This document shows positions 24,392 through 32,724 of a stretch of DNA of 32,724 nucleotides, one piece after another. The position numbers were made by a program, and so were the translations under genes. Under the pieces are notes generated by a model. The model did not search any database. It was given only the letters and a program-made list of their open reading frames with translations, and was not told where the DNA came from. Positions within the stretch are counted from its first letter, which is position 1, and the number at the start of each line of letters is the position of its first letter. Source of the stretch: Bacteroidaceae bacterium. Its GTDB lineage: Bacteria; Bacteroidota; Bacteroidia; Bacteroidales; Bacteroidaceae. Location of the stretch: contig JAFVSR010000101.1 in NCBI GenBank assembly GCA_017503645.1, forward strand, positions 1 through 32,724, in the 5' to 3' direction.

Positions 24392-25744
24392 ATGAAGAAA
24401 GCAGTTTTGCTACCATTATTGCTTATTGGGTTGCTGTTACCCTTCACTGCCTGCAGCGATTCCGACAACAGCAACGAAACAAACCCGCTTGTGGGCTATT
24501 GGCACATTGCCGATAACGGCAGAATAGTATCGCTCAGGATAGAGGAGAACGGCACAGGCAAGGCCGCCATTTATACATACAACGGAAACGAGTGGAATAT
24601 AGATAATTTGCCATTGCAATACACCATAGCCGATGGCCATATCGCCATAAAAGCCGGCAACGATTACACATTGAGTGGCAAAATGGCTATTACGGGAGCA
24701 TCGCTTTCTATAACCGACAACGGCAATGTAACAATGTTCACCGGGTACGATGGCGGGGATAGTATAATAAAAATCCTGCAAATGAACATCGAAAACAATT
24801 TTACGCAAGGTGGAGGTAACGACGCCGGAGGCGACGACGATGGCAACAACGATGGCAACAACGATGGCAACAACGACAAAGACGATGAAATAATAATATT
24901 GCCATCTGTATCGAAAGAGGATTTATTTCAAACAGAAGCACATGTCCTCGCCGCACTTGCTGCAACATACATAAACATCGTATCGTTTGAAGCAGCCCAA
25001 CTGAACTTGGAGAATATAATAATCACGGGCAAAGATATGACAGGTGTTCCTAGGAGCATTACCGCCACTATGCCCGAGATTGAGGAGTGTTGGACAAATG
25101 CATACAAAGCAATAAACCAGTGCAACACAATAATTGAGTACGCAAATGAGGAGTACGGCAAATATGCCGACGAGGCAAAAGCACTGCGCTGTTTCTTATA
25201 TTATAACGTTGCCCATTTGTGGGGCAAGGCACCCTTCATAACAGCAGCCGATGTTGATATTGCAACTTCTTTACCCGTGCACGAACAATATGAGCTGTTC
25301 AACATTATTTACGACGAAATTGAGATGCTGCTCCCCTATTTCGAAAATAGCATTGCGGGTAATTATCGTATAGATGCGGGGGCGTTGCTTGCCATACAAG
25401 CGGAAATTGAGCTAAGTGTCGGCAACAAGAGTGTTGCGTGTGAACTGCTTTCGCGCTGCCAACCCAATTTCAGCCTATCAATAAATGAAAACCAAAAAGA
25501 GCTGTTTTCTATTTTTGGCAATAAGATAACGCTATACACACCCAAGTATGTGGAATTATTAACGCAAGAAGCTCAAGCAGCAGAGAACCTCCCTGCGTTG
25601 TGGAACGAAAAAAGCGGTTCCTCATACGGCTATTGGGCAATGCTAAAGCGTATAGGCAAGGCTGATATTGAATATAAGTTGATGCCTATCCCCGAAAATG
25701 AACTTACATTTAACCCCAACCTAACACAGAACCCAGGATATTAA
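24392..25744 (+). CDS. Lipoprotein: N-terminal beta-rich (calycin-like) domain fused to a short SusD-like domain
   Basis: This 450-residue protein starts with a lipoprotein signal; FTAC puts the acylated cysteine at residue 21. Residues 32-125 begin NPLVGYWHI and alternate short beta-type strands, resembling the small lipocalin-like domains of Bacteroidota lipoproteins. A glycine/asparagine/aspartate linker (about 138-166) contains three exact DGNN repeats. Residues 175-450 look like SusD/RagB: NAYKAINQCNTIIEYA, then EAKALRCFLYYNVAHLWG, a helical segment with YRIDAGALLAIQAEIEL, and the hallmark ending LMPIPENELTFNPNLTQNPG. SusD proteins bind glycans at the surface with a SusC TonB-dependent transporter and are usually near 500-600 residues. 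Here that part is only about 275 residues and there is no SusC gene. Binding function is likely; the ligand is unknown. Confidence 0.75.
   Translation: MKKAVLLPLLLIGLLLPFTACSDSDNSNETNPLVGYWHIADNGRIVSLRIEENGTGKAAIYTYNGNEWNIDNLPLQYTIADGHIAIKAGNDYTLSGKMAITGASLSITDNGNVTMFTGYDGGDSIIKILQMNIENNFTQGGGNDAGGDDDGNNDGNNDGNNDKDDEIIILPSVSKEDLFQTEAHVLAALAATYINIVSFEAAQLNLENIIITGKDMTGVPRSITATMPEIEECWTNAYKAINQCNTIIEYANEEYGKYADEAKALRCFLYYNVAHLWGKAPFITAADVDIATSLPVHEQYELFNIIYDEIEMLLPYFENSIAGNYRIDAGALLAIQAEIELSVGNKSVACELLSRCQPNFSLSINENQKELFSIFGNKITLYTPKYVELLTQEAQAAENLPALWNEKSGSSYGYWAMLKRIGKADIEYKLMPIPENELTFNPNLTQNPGY
24839..24874 (+). repeat. Three perfect 12-bp tandem repeats
   Basis: The unit GATGGCAACAAC occurs three times without a mismatch, in frame, and encodes the DGNN linker repeats of the fusion lipoprotein (residues 150-161). 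A fourth, partial copy is degenerate. Being a multiple of three, length changes would alter the linker without breaking the reading frame. Confidence 0.9.
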
Positions 25745-25748
25745 GGCA

Positions 25749-26408
25749 ATGAAAACCGCAGAACTATATAAAAAGGTAATAGAGTACTTCGAGGTGGCTA
25801 TGCCCATAGCCGAAACCGAGCTCAACTACTCCACCCCGTTTGAATTGCTCATAGCCGTGATACTGTCGGCACAATGCACCGACAAGAGGGTGAATATGGT
25901 TACGCCCGACCTCTTTGCACGCTACGACACGCCCGAGGAGCTGGCCGCTGCACACCCCGAAGAGGTTTTCAACTACATAAAAAGCATATCGTACCCCAAC
26001 AACAAGGCAAAGCATCTTGTGGGTATGGCACAAAAGCTGTGCAGCGACTTTGGAGGCGAGGTGCCCGCCACACTGGAGGAGCTCGTAACGCTGCCCGGCG
26101 TGGGAAGAAAAACAGCCAATGTAATACAGGCCGTGGTGTTCAACAAGAGCGCTATGGCGGTAGATACCCACGTGTTCCGCGTGAGCCACCGCATAGGGCT
26201 TGTACCCAAGCGCTGCACCACCCCATACAGCGTGGAAAAAACACTTATGAAATACCTGCCCGCGGATATTGTGCCCAAGGCACACCATTGGCTCATACTG
26301 CACGGGCGATACACCTGCAAGGCACGCACACCGCTGTGTGGCGAGTGTGGACTCAAGGAGTTTTGCAAGGAGTATAATAAAGACACGGGCTGCAAATACA
26401 GGGGCTGA
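25749..26408 (+). CDS. nth: Endonuclease III
   Basis: Nth is a DNA glycosylase/AP lyase that removes oxidised pyrimidines. The 219-residue protein has the HhH-GPD core with LPGVGRKTANV (115-125; catalytic K121), VDTHVFR (138-144; catalytic D139), and the iron-sulfur loop CX6CX2CX5C at C190, C197, C200 and C206. Length and motifs are normal. The ATG is four bases after the stop of the SusD-like lipoprotein gene, so the two are probably co-transcribed, which is an unexpected pairing. Confidence 0.95.
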   Translation: MKTAELYKKVIEYFEVAMPIAETELNYSTPFELLIAVILSAQCTDKRVNMVTPDLFARYDTPEELAAAHPEEVFNYIKSISYPNNKAKHLVGMAQKLCSDFGGEVPATLEELVTLPGVGRKTANVIQAVVFNKSAMAVDTHVFRVSHRIGLVPKRCTTPYSVEKTLMKYLPADIVPKAHHWLILHGRYTCKARTPLCGECGLKEFCKEYNKDTGCKYRG

Positions 26409-26463
26409 AAGAGGTTTTTTGTGCGAATTGAAGTTGTTTCAAAATATTTATAAAATATTAGTG

Positions 26464-26492
26464 TTGTTTTTTATTAAAAAACACTATTTTTG
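26464..26492 (+). promoter_or_regulatory. Promoter of pgk
   Basis: TATTTTTG at 26485-26492 matches the TAnnTTTG box, and TTG at 26464-26466, 18 bases upstream, is a partial -33 box. The start codon at 26564 leaves a leader of roughly 65 bases. The remaining bases of the 26409-26563 gap are A/T-rich with no gene. Confidence 0.55.
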
Positions 26493-26563
26493 CAAGGAAT
26501 GGCCTTGTGCCAAGCAAGTGTGAATATAGATAATATTACTAATCATATTAAATTTCAGTAACT

Positions 26564-27814
26564 ATGACAATTGACCAGTTTAATTTCGCCGGAAAGAAGG
26601 CAATCGTTCGCGTTGACTTTAACGTACCTTTGAACGAAGAGGGCAAGATTACCGATGATACACGTATCCGCGGTGCACTCCCCACACTCAAGAAAGTATT
26701 GGCCGATGGCGGTGCGCTCATCATTATGTCGCATATGGGCAAACCCAAAGGCAAGGTTAATGCAAAATACTCTTTGAGCCAGATTGTTGATGCAGTATCC
26801 GAGAAGTTGGGTGTTGCAGTTAAGTTTGCTCCCGACTGCGCTAAGGCTGCCGAGGCTGCTGCCGCCTTGAAGCCCGGTGAGGTACTTATGCTCGAGAACC
26901 TCCGTTTCTATCCCGAGGAGGAGGGCAAGCCCGTGGGCATTGACAAGGAGGACCCCGCATACAACGATGCAAAGAAGGCTATGAAGGAGTCACAGAAGGA
27001 GTTCTCAAAGACTCTCGCTTCTTATGCCGACTGCTACATCAACGATGCTTTTGGTACAGCTCACCGTCGCCACGCTTCTACAGCTGTCATCGCCGACTAC
27101 TTCGATGCCGACAACAAGATGCTCGGTTATCTTATGGAGAAAGAGGTGCAGGCTGTTGACAACATCCTCAAAGATATCAAACGCCCCTTCACCGCCATTA
27201 TGGGTGGTTCAAAGGTTTCTACCAAGATTGGTATCATCGAGAACCTTATGGACAAGGTTGACAACCTCATCCTCTGCGGTGGTATGACATATACATTTGC
27301 AAAGGCTCAGGGTGGACAGATTGGCCGCTCTATTGTTGAGGACGACAAGTTGCAGCTTGCTCTCGACATCATTGAGCAGGCTAAGGCCAAGGGTGTGAAC
27401 CTTGTTCTTGCTACCGACTGCGTTGCTGCCGACGACTTCTCTAACGACGCCAACACACAGGTATGCCCCGCAGGTGCAATTCCCGAGGGTTGGGAAGGTC
27501 TCGATGCAGGCCCCGAGGCACAGAAAGCTTTTGCAGCAGCTATCGTTGATGCAAAAACTATTTTGTGGAACGGCCCCGCAGGCGTATTTGAGTTCGACAA
27601 CTTCACAGCAGGTTCACGTGCCATTGCCGAGGCTATCGCCAAGGCTACCGCCAACGGTGCATTCTCACTCATCGGTGGTGGCGACTCTGTAGCTTGCATC
27701 AACAAGTTCGGTATGGCCGACCAGGTGTCTTACATCTCAACAGGTGGTGGTGCTCTTCTCGAGGCTATCGAGGGTAAAGTGCTCCCCGGTGTTGCAGCCA
27801 TCAAAGGCGAATAA
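26564..27814 (+). CDS. pgk: Phosphoglycerate kinase
   Basis: Pgk transfers phosphate from 1,3-bisphosphoglycerate to ADP in glycolysis. The 416 residues show the N-terminal VRVDFNVPL substrate site, [27 protein letters not shown] near the hinge, and the nucleotide-site LIGGGDS. Codon use is visibly different from the neighbours, with many GGT, GTT, CTC and CGT codons, the bias expected of a highly expressed gene. It has its own promoter and a following hairpin, so it is probably monocistronic. Confidence 0.98.
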   Translation: MTIDQFNFAGKKAIVRVDFNVPLNEEGKITDDTRIRGALPTLKKVLADGGALIIMSHMGKPKGKVNAKYSLSQIVDAVSEKLGVAVKFAPDCAKAAEAAAALKPGEVLMLENLRFYPEEEGKPVGIDKEDPAYNDAKKAMKESQKEFSKTLASYADCYINDAFGTAHRRHASTAVIADYFDADNKMLGYLMEKEVQAVDNILKDIKRPFTAIMGGSKVSTKIGIIENLMDKVDNLILCGGMTYTFAKAQGGQIGRSIVEDDKLQLALDIIEQAKAKGVNLVLATDCVAADDFSNDANTQVCPAGAIPEGWEGLDAGPEAQKAFAAAIVDAKTILWNGPAGVFEFDNFTAGSRAIAEAIAKATANGAFSLIGGGDSVACINKFGMADQVSYISTGGGALLEAIEGKVLPGVAAIKGE

Positions 27815-27836
27815 TAATTTATTCAAATAACAACCT

Positions 27837-27870
27837 ACATAAACAGCGTGGTTTTCCGCGCTGTTTATGT
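27837..27870. terminator. Hairpin terminator of pgk
   Basis: A 15-bp stem with one G-T pair (27837-27851 with 27856-27870) closes on a TTTT loop, 22 bases after the pgk stop. An ATG in the right arm (27865-27869 region) could be mistaken for the start of the next gene. Confidence 0.75.
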
Positions 27871-27890
27871 TTATAATCACAGGGCATATA

Positions 27891-30098
27891 ATGGAAAAGG
27901 AACGTATTGCAGAGATAAACCGCTTGGTTATGTCGTACATAACAAAAGGAAGACTAAAGGAGGCTATCGACACCCTTAAAGAGGATATCGAGGAGCTGCA
28001 GGACTGGTCTTTGCGCACACGTTTCACCCAGATGGAGACATCGTATAACTATATGCTCGAATATTTGCGCGAAGGCACCCCCGACCCCACGAGAGAGGCT
28101 ATGTACCGCAGCCTCACGGGCGAATGCGTGCTGCTGAACGACCTTATAGCCGTTGCCCGCCACACGGAGCATAGCACCACCGTCTATTGCCAGAACCGCC
28201 GCAAGTACAAAAACCTTGATGAACTTGAAAGGGTTTATGCAGCACTTTGCGACAACACCGAAAAAAGAGAACTCGCATCAATGATGAAGGGCGACGAGGC
28301 CGGCAACAGCGAGGCCGAGGAGGAGCACGAACGATTGCTCGACACCCTTTTTCATATGATATGGTGCAGCACCAACTGGCGTAAAGGTGACGGCGAACTC
28401 ATTGCAAGAATCATAGAGGATATTGCATTGAACGTGAACGACCGCGCCATTGTGATAAGCGCCATCACTATGAGCCTGCTCAAATGTTTCGAGCCCATAA
28501 AGGCATTGACTCTTATTACAGCAACAACAAACGACGAGATGATGCTGGCTGTGAGAGCCACCGTGGGCGCTGTAATTGCCTTGCAAGAGAATCACAGAAA
28601 AATTGGCTACTACCCCGAACTTGTTGCCGCCATAGAGAGTATGGGCGACAATGAAGGCACAAGGCGCTTTGTGGAAAATGCGCAGATACAGTTGCTGCAA
28701 TGCCGCGAAACAGCCAAAATAGACCGCAAGATGCGCGAGGAGATTATACCGGCAATGCTCAAGAACCCCAACCTGGGCAAGGACAAATTGGGAATAGACA
28801 TTGTGAGTGAGAGCGTAGGTGACGAAGACAAGAACCCCGAGTGGGAAAAGTGGCTCGAAAGCAGCAACATCAAAAAGAAGATTGAGCAGATGAGTGCCTG
28901 GCAGAGTGAGGGTGCCGATTTGTATATGACCACATTCTCGCAACTGAAAAGATTCCCATTCTTTAGCGAGATGAAGAACTGGTTGCGCCCATTCTCGCCC
29001 CACATCCCGGCAATTGCAAAGGCATTGCCCGCCGGCATTATGAGCAAGAATTCTATACTGAAGAACATATTTGCATCGTCGGTATTCTGCAACAGCGACA
29101 AATTCTCCTTCTGCCTCACATTCCAAAGCATACCAAAGGAGCAGATGAAGATGCTGAGCGAGGAGATGATGGGCAACGACGACAGCAACAGCGCAATGGG
29201 CATCACGCCCAAAGAACTGCCCACCGAGGAAGCACAGAGCATAAGCAATATGTACATACAGGATTTGTACCGTTTCTTCAAATTGTCCGATTTTCGCAGG
29301 GAGTTCCACGACCCCTTCGGTACATCGCTCAATCTGTTGGAGAGTGAACATCTTGCATTGCTCACAAACTCGCCCGAGGCTTTGATGCGCATATTCACCC
29401 ACCTCACCAACAAGGGTTACTACAGCGAAGCTATCGAGGCAGGCAGGCTATACGAGAAGGCCATAGGAGAGGGGTTATGCGAAGGCAGCGCCCTATTCTA
29501 TCAGGAACTCGGTTACTGTTTGCAAAAAGAGGAGAGATACAAAGAGGCCGTTGATTACTACACCCGCGCCGACATCATAAAGCCCGACAATGTGTGGACA
29601 CTGCAGCACATTGCCCAGTGCCACCGCCTGCTTGGCAACCCCGAGGAGGCTTTGAGTTTTTATCTTACTGCCGAGGAGATAACACCCGAATCGCTGCCTC
29701 TGCTGCGACAAACAGGCGAATGCCTTGTTGCGCTAAAGCGATATGACGAGGCGTTTGCACGTTTCTTCAAGGTGGAATATCTGAATCCCGGGAATATAAA
29801 TGCCTTGCGTGCCATTGCCTGGTGTTCGTTTCTCACAGGCAAGGAGGAGCAGGCACGCAATTGCTACAATAAGATTTTCGAACAGCCAAAGGCCACATAC
29901 ATAGACTATATGAACGCGGCTCACGTGGAGTGGATTGCCGGCAGCAACAGGCGTGCCTCCGAATTGTATGGCAAAGCAAGGGAGCTATGCGGCAACGACG
30001 AAAAATTCCTGATAACATTCAACAAAGACTGCGCTACATTGCAGGAGCGCGGAGCAAAACCGCACGAACTGAACCTGCTGCGCGATATCATAATGTAA
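27891..30098 (+). CDS. Large tetratricopeptide-repeat protein of unknown function
   Basis: This 735-residue, mostly helical protein is not recognised as a characterised enzyme. About residues 530-690 form at least four TPR-like units, among them [40 protein letters not shown] and [18 protein letters not shown]. The long N-terminal part (about 1-500) is helical and charged, without a signal peptide or membrane segment. Such cytoplasmic TPR proteins usually act as scaffolds for protein complexes. The ATG at 27891 was preferred to one at 27867, which lies in the pgk terminator hairpin. A strong terminator follows, so the gene stands alone. Confidence 0.8.
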   Translation: MEKERIAEINRLVMSYITKGRLKEAIDTLKEDIEELQDWSLRTRFTQMETSYNYMLEYLREGTPDPTREAMYRSLTGECVLLNDLIAVARHTEHSTTVYCQNRRKYKNLDELERVYAALCDNTEKRELASMMKGDEAGNSEAEEEHERLLDTLFHMIWCSTNWRKGDGELIARIIEDIALNVNDRAIVISAITMSLLKCFEPIKALTLITATTNDEMMLAVRATVGAVIALQENHRKIGYYPELVAAIESMGDNEGTRRFVENAQIQLLQCRETAKIDRKMREEIIPAMLKNPNLGKDKLGIDIVSESVGDEDKNPEWEKWLESSNIKKKIEQMSAWQSEGADLYMTTFSQLKRFPFFSEMKNWLRPFSPHIPAIAKALPAGIMSKNSILKNIFASSVFCNSDKFSFCLTFQSIPKEQMKMLSEEMMGNDDSNSAMGITPKELPTEEAQSISNMYIQDLYRFFKLSDFRREFHDPFGTSLNLLESEHLALLTNSPEALMRIFTHLTNKGYYSEAIEAGRLYEKAIGEGLCEGSALFYQELGYCLQKEERYKEAVDYYTRADIIKPDNVWTLQHIAQCHRLLGNPEEALSFYLTAEEITPESLPLLRQTGECLVALKRYDEAFARFFKVEYLNPGNINALRAIAWCSFLTGKEEQARNCYNKIFEQPKATYIDYMNAAHVEWIAGSNRRASELYGKARELCGNDEKFLITFNKDCATLQERGAKPHELNLLRDIIM

Positions 30099-30120
30099 CT
30101 CTTTTTATTTTTATTACAGG

Positions 30121-30151
30121 CGGTACCAAGAACCTTTGGTACCGTTTTTTT
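30121..30151 (+). terminator. Intrinsic terminator of the TPR gene
   Basis: Perfect stem CGGTACCAA/TTGGTACCG (30121-30129 with 30136-30144), six-base loop, then seven T. It starts 23 bases after the stop at 30098. Confidence 0.9.
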
Positions 30152-30178
30152 GTTTCCATTCATAATAATTATAATTTT

Positions 30179-31897
30179 ATGAATTGGATAATAGAACTAT
30201 TACGTTCCCACCCCGAAACAGCAATATATCTTACTATTGGTGTGGGATTTCTCATTGCGAAGATACGCATAAAAGGGTTCAGCCTCGGTATTGTAACAAG
30301 CGTGCTGCTTGTGGGTGTTGTTGTGGGACAGCTTCACATACCCATAGGCAATACACTGAAACCGGTAGCTTTCCTAATGTTTCTTTTTGCCATAGGTTAT
30401 AAAGTGGGGCCGCAGTTTTTCAGCGGTCTCAAGAAGGAGGGATTGCCACAGGTATATTTTGCTGTGGTTATGTGCTTTTTAATACTCCTTTCCACCTGGG
30501 TAATTTCACTTATTATGGGCTACAGTGCGGGAGAGGCCGCAGGCTTGCTGGCCGGTTCGCAGACAATAAGCGCGGTTATAGGTGTAGCCGATGACACCAT
30601 ACGCGGGCTTGACGTCGATGCTGCCACACAAGATAAAATGATAAACATAATACCTGTTGCATACGCCGTGACATATATTTTTGGCACAGCAGGCTCGGCG
30701 TGGATTATCGCAAGATTAGGGCCGCGCCTGTTGGGTGGATTCGACAAGGTGAGGGCCGCTTGCCGCGAACTGGAAAAGAGCCTTGGCAGCGACGACAGCG
30801 AAAAGCCCGGGTTCGTAACCGCCAAACGCCTCGTGGAGTTCCGTGCCTACAGGGTGGCGAACGAGTGGTTTGTCGATGGGCGCAGTGTGGAGGAGTTGGA
30901 GAGGTTCTTCAAGCAACAGGATAAACGTCTTTTTGTGGAGCGCATAAGAAAGGATGGGAAAATCATCGACAGCATAAACCCGCACGAGATGTTGTACATA
31001 GGCGACGAGGTGGTACTCAGCGGCCGACGAGAATATACCATAGGCGAGGAGAAATGGATAGGCAGCGAAGTGAATGACGATGCCATATTGGAGTTCCCGG
31101 TTATGGTGATAAGAACACGAGTGGCCGCAAGCAGCCGCAAGCGCGCTATGAGTTTTAACGGCAAGAGTGTGGGCGAACTGCGCGCACAACCCTTTATGCA
31201 CGGCGTGAGTATACAGAAGATTATGCGTATGGGAGTGAACATCCCCATATTCAACGGTACCAAGCTGAACACGGGCGACGTGATTGAGATTGTGGGCAAG
31301 AAATTCGAAGCCGAGCCTGCTGCCAAGGAGATTGGCTACCCTGCACCAAGCAGCGAAACAACCGATGTGGTATTTATGAGTATGGGTATTCTCATAGGTA
31401 TCATTGTGGGCAGCCTTGCACTGCATATAGGCGGTGTGCCCATAAGCCTCAGCAGTAGCGGTGGCGCACTCATAGCAGGCCTGGTGTTCGGTTGGTGGCG
31501 GTCGCACCACCCCACAATAGGCACAATACCCGATGCCGCCTTGTGGGTATTCAACAACCTGGGACTTAACATCTTTATAGCCGTTGTGGGTATTACCGCG
31601 GGCCCGGGATTCATCGAAGGGTTCAAGGAGGTGGGCCTCTCGCTCTTTATTGCAGGAATTTTTGCAAGCAGCATACCATTGTTAGCGGGCATATACATTG
31701 CATCGCACTGGTTCAAGTTTCACCCGGCCATCACACTTGGCTGCTGTGCAGGAGCCCGCACCACCACTGCCGCACTTGGCGCGTTGCAGGAAACAATAGG
31801 CAGCGATACCCCCGCGCTTGGCTACACGATTACATATGCAGTGGGCAATACATTGCTCATCCTGTGGGGAGTAATTATTGTATTGTTATGTCAATAA
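30179..31897 (+). CDS. aspT: AspT-family aspartate:alanine antiporter-like transporter
   Basis: This 572-residue inner-membrane protein has the AspT/YidE architecture: an N-terminal membrane half (about 1-180), two soluble RCK_C (TrkA-C-like) domains (about 200-380) and a C-terminal membrane half (about 395-572). The second half contains the conserved GITAGPGF segment and [18 protein letters not shown]. AspT exchanges aspartate for alanine, and with cytoplasmic aspartate decarboxylation this generates proton-motive force. The neighbour at 32077 is an aspartate 4-decarboxylase, which makes the substrate assignment much firmer. The frame is open further upstream, but that part overlaps the TPR gene; the ATG at 30179 begins the first membrane segment. 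Confidence 0.88.
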   Translation: MNWIIELLRSHPETAIYLTIGVGFLIAKIRIKGFSLGIVTSVLLVGVVVGQLHIPIGNTLKPVAFLMFLFAIGYKVGPQFFSGLKKEGLPQVYFAVVMCFLILLSTWVISLIMGYSAGEAAGLLAGSQTISAVIGVADDTIRGLDVDAATQDKMINIIPVAYAVTYIFGTAGSAWIIARLGPRLLGGFDKVRAACRELEKSLGSDDSEKPGFVTAKRLVEFRAYRVANEWFVDGRSVEELERFFKQQDKRLFVERIRKDGKIIDSINPHEMLYIGDEVVLSGRREYTIGEEKWIGSEVNDDAILEFPVMVIRTRVAASSRKRAMSFNGKSVGELRAQPFMHGVSIQKIMRMGVNIPIFNGTKLNTGDVIEIVGKKFEAEPAAKEIGYPAPSSETTDVVFMSMGILIGIIVGSLALHIGGVPISLSSSGGALIAGLVFGWWRSHHPTIGTIPDAALWVFNNLGLNIFIAVVGITAGPGFIEGFKEVGLSLFIAGIFASSIPLLAGIYIASHWFKFHPAITLGCCAGARTTTAALGALQETIGSDTPALGYTITYAVGNTLLILWGVIIVLLCQ

Positions 31898-31943
31898 CTA
31901 TTTAATAAAGACGGTTATATACGATATTACACTAAATACCAAA

Positions 31944-32032
31944 TTGTCATCCCGACAGAGCGAAGCGACGAGGGAACTCAAAACATCGTGGAATATGAGA
32001 TTTCTCCTCCCGCGCGGGAGGAGAAATGACAA
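31944..32032. repeat. Palindromic intergenic repeat element between aspT and aspD
   Basis: The 89 bases begin TTGTCAT and end ATGACAA, short exact inverted ends. Inside are the GAGCGAAGCGACGAGGGAAC segment, a type found in dispersed bacterial intergenic repeats, and a perfect 26-base palindrome at 32001-32026 centred on GCGC. It looks like a small dispersed repetitive (REP- or MITE-like) element; copy number cannot be judged from one window. As RNA the palindrome would be a strong hairpin in the aspT-aspD transcript. Confidence 0.7.
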
Positions 32033-32076
32033 CCTTGTGTAAACTACGATATAAATACCTTAATAAATATACTATT

Positions 32077-32724
32077 ATGAACAGATTACTGACACAGAAA
32101 AACTATGCTCCCGACTTTGAGAAGGAGATGGAGAAGATAAGCCCGTTTGAGCTGAAGAACCGGCTTATAGAGCTTGCCGATGAGAGCATACGCAAGATGA
32201 CGCGCACACTTTTGAACGCAGGCCGCGGCAACCCCAACTGGGTGGCCACACTACCGCGCGAAGCCTTCTTTCTGCTTGGAGAATTCGGCATAGAGGAGTG
32301 CCGTCGCAGTGGCAACAGCCCCGAAGGGCTTGCGTGGCTGCCGCAAAAGCAAGGCTGTGCGAACAGGTTTACACAGTTCATTGCCGGCAAGCAAAAGAAT
32401 GAAGGCGCCATATTCCTGCAAAAGTGTTACGATTATATGATTGAGGAGCACAAGAGCGATGCCGATGAACTTATTCACGAATGGGTGGAGGGAGTGATAG
32501 GCGACCAATACCCTGTGCCCGACCGCATACTAAAGCACTGCGAAATCGCAGTGAACGACTACCTGGCACAGGAGCTGTGCGCGGGAAGGCCGCCGCAGGG
32601 CGAAACCGACCTTTTTGCAACCGAAGGCGGCACGGCCGCAATGTGCTATATATTCGACAGCCTGCAACAGAACTACCTATTGCAAAAAGGAGATAAAATA
32701 GCACTGATGACACCGGTGTTCACC
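32077..32724 (+). CDS. aspD: Aspartate 4-decarboxylase, N-terminal part (cut by window end)
   Basis: The first 216 codons of a PLP enzyme of about 540 residues are present; the frame is open to the last base. NAGRGNPNW (47-55) is typical of AspD, and ATEGGTAAM (181-189) is the start of the PLP-binding region. The catalytic lysine lies beyond the window. AspD converts aspartate to alanine and CO2, consuming a cytoplasmic proton; with AspT it forms an energy-conserving cycle. Some family members also have aminotransferase activity. The gene follows aspT by 179 bases, with a repeat element between. No Shine-Dalgarno sequence is visible. Confidence 0.9.
   Translation, partial: MNRLLTQKNYAPDFEKEMEKISPFELKNRLIELADESIRKMTRTLLNAGRGNPNWVATLPREAFFLLGEFGIEECRRSGNSPEGLAWLPQKQGCANRFTQFIAGKQKNEGAIFLQKCYDYMIEEHKSDADELIHEWVEGVIGDQYPVPDRILKHCEIAVNDYLAQELCAGRPPQGETDLFATEGGTAAMCYIFDSLQQNYLLQKGDKIALMTPVFT

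Noticed and set aside
24839-24874. CRISPR-like repeats
   Set aside because: The 12-base units are contiguous without spacers and are in frame inside a protein-coding gene.
28278-29402. 374-codon open frame on the minus strand
   Set aside because: Antisense to the TPR gene; composition is typical of a shadow frame in GC-rich third positions.

Overview
The window looks like a chromosomal segment from an anaerobic, probably gut-associated member of the Bacteroidales (Bacteroidota). The signs are promoters of the TTTG / TAnnTTTG type, AT-rich translation starts that mostly lack Shine-Dalgarno sequences, lipoproteins with Bacteroidota-style lipoboxes, a SusD-type C-terminus, the phoH-purC gene pair, and an AspT antiporter next to aspartate 4-decarboxylase. 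No rRNA, tRNA, CRISPR array, transposase or phage gene was seen. Species cannot be named from sequence alone.

Layout. 1-402 has no supported gene but holds several hairpins. 403-5736 (minus) carries three tandem paralogous AMP-forming acyl-CoA synthetase-like ligases. 6290-8065 (plus) is a biotin-dependent carboxyltransferase (PycB/OadA-like) whose C-terminal half-domain lacks the biotinyl-lysine motif. 8205-13579 (minus) is a tightly packed cluster: hydG, hydF, a secreted GH43-like glycosidase, an M15-like peptidase lipoprotein and an EamA transporter. An AT-rich AAA_14/DUF4143 ATPase (13859-15112, plus) separates hydG from hydE (15115-16182, minus). Divergent from hydE is a ferredoxin-domain [FeFe]-hydrogenase of group B type (16346-17785), followed by phoH, purC and aroE.

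20624-22489 (minus) is a Rel/SpoT protein with an intact (p)ppGpp hydrolase domain but a degenerate synthetase domain. Next on the plus strand come pheS, a histidine phosphatase, a lipoprotein that joins a beta-rich N-terminal domain to a shortened SusD-like domain, endonuclease III, phosphoglycerate kinase, a large TPR protein, an AspT-family antiporter, and the first 216 codons of aspartate 4-decarboxylase, which runs off the end.

How it fits together. The hydrogenase and its three maturases HydE, HydF and HydG form a self-sufficient H2-metabolism locus. AspT and AspD form a probable proton-motive aspartate/alanine cycle. PGK and the carboxyltransferase-like enzyme belong to central fermentation. 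The least ordinary items are the calycin-like/SusD-like fusion lipoprotein, the probable hydrolase-only Rel, the ATPase inserted in the hyd locus, the carboxyltransferase without a biotinyl lysine, and a palindromic repeat element between aspT and aspD.
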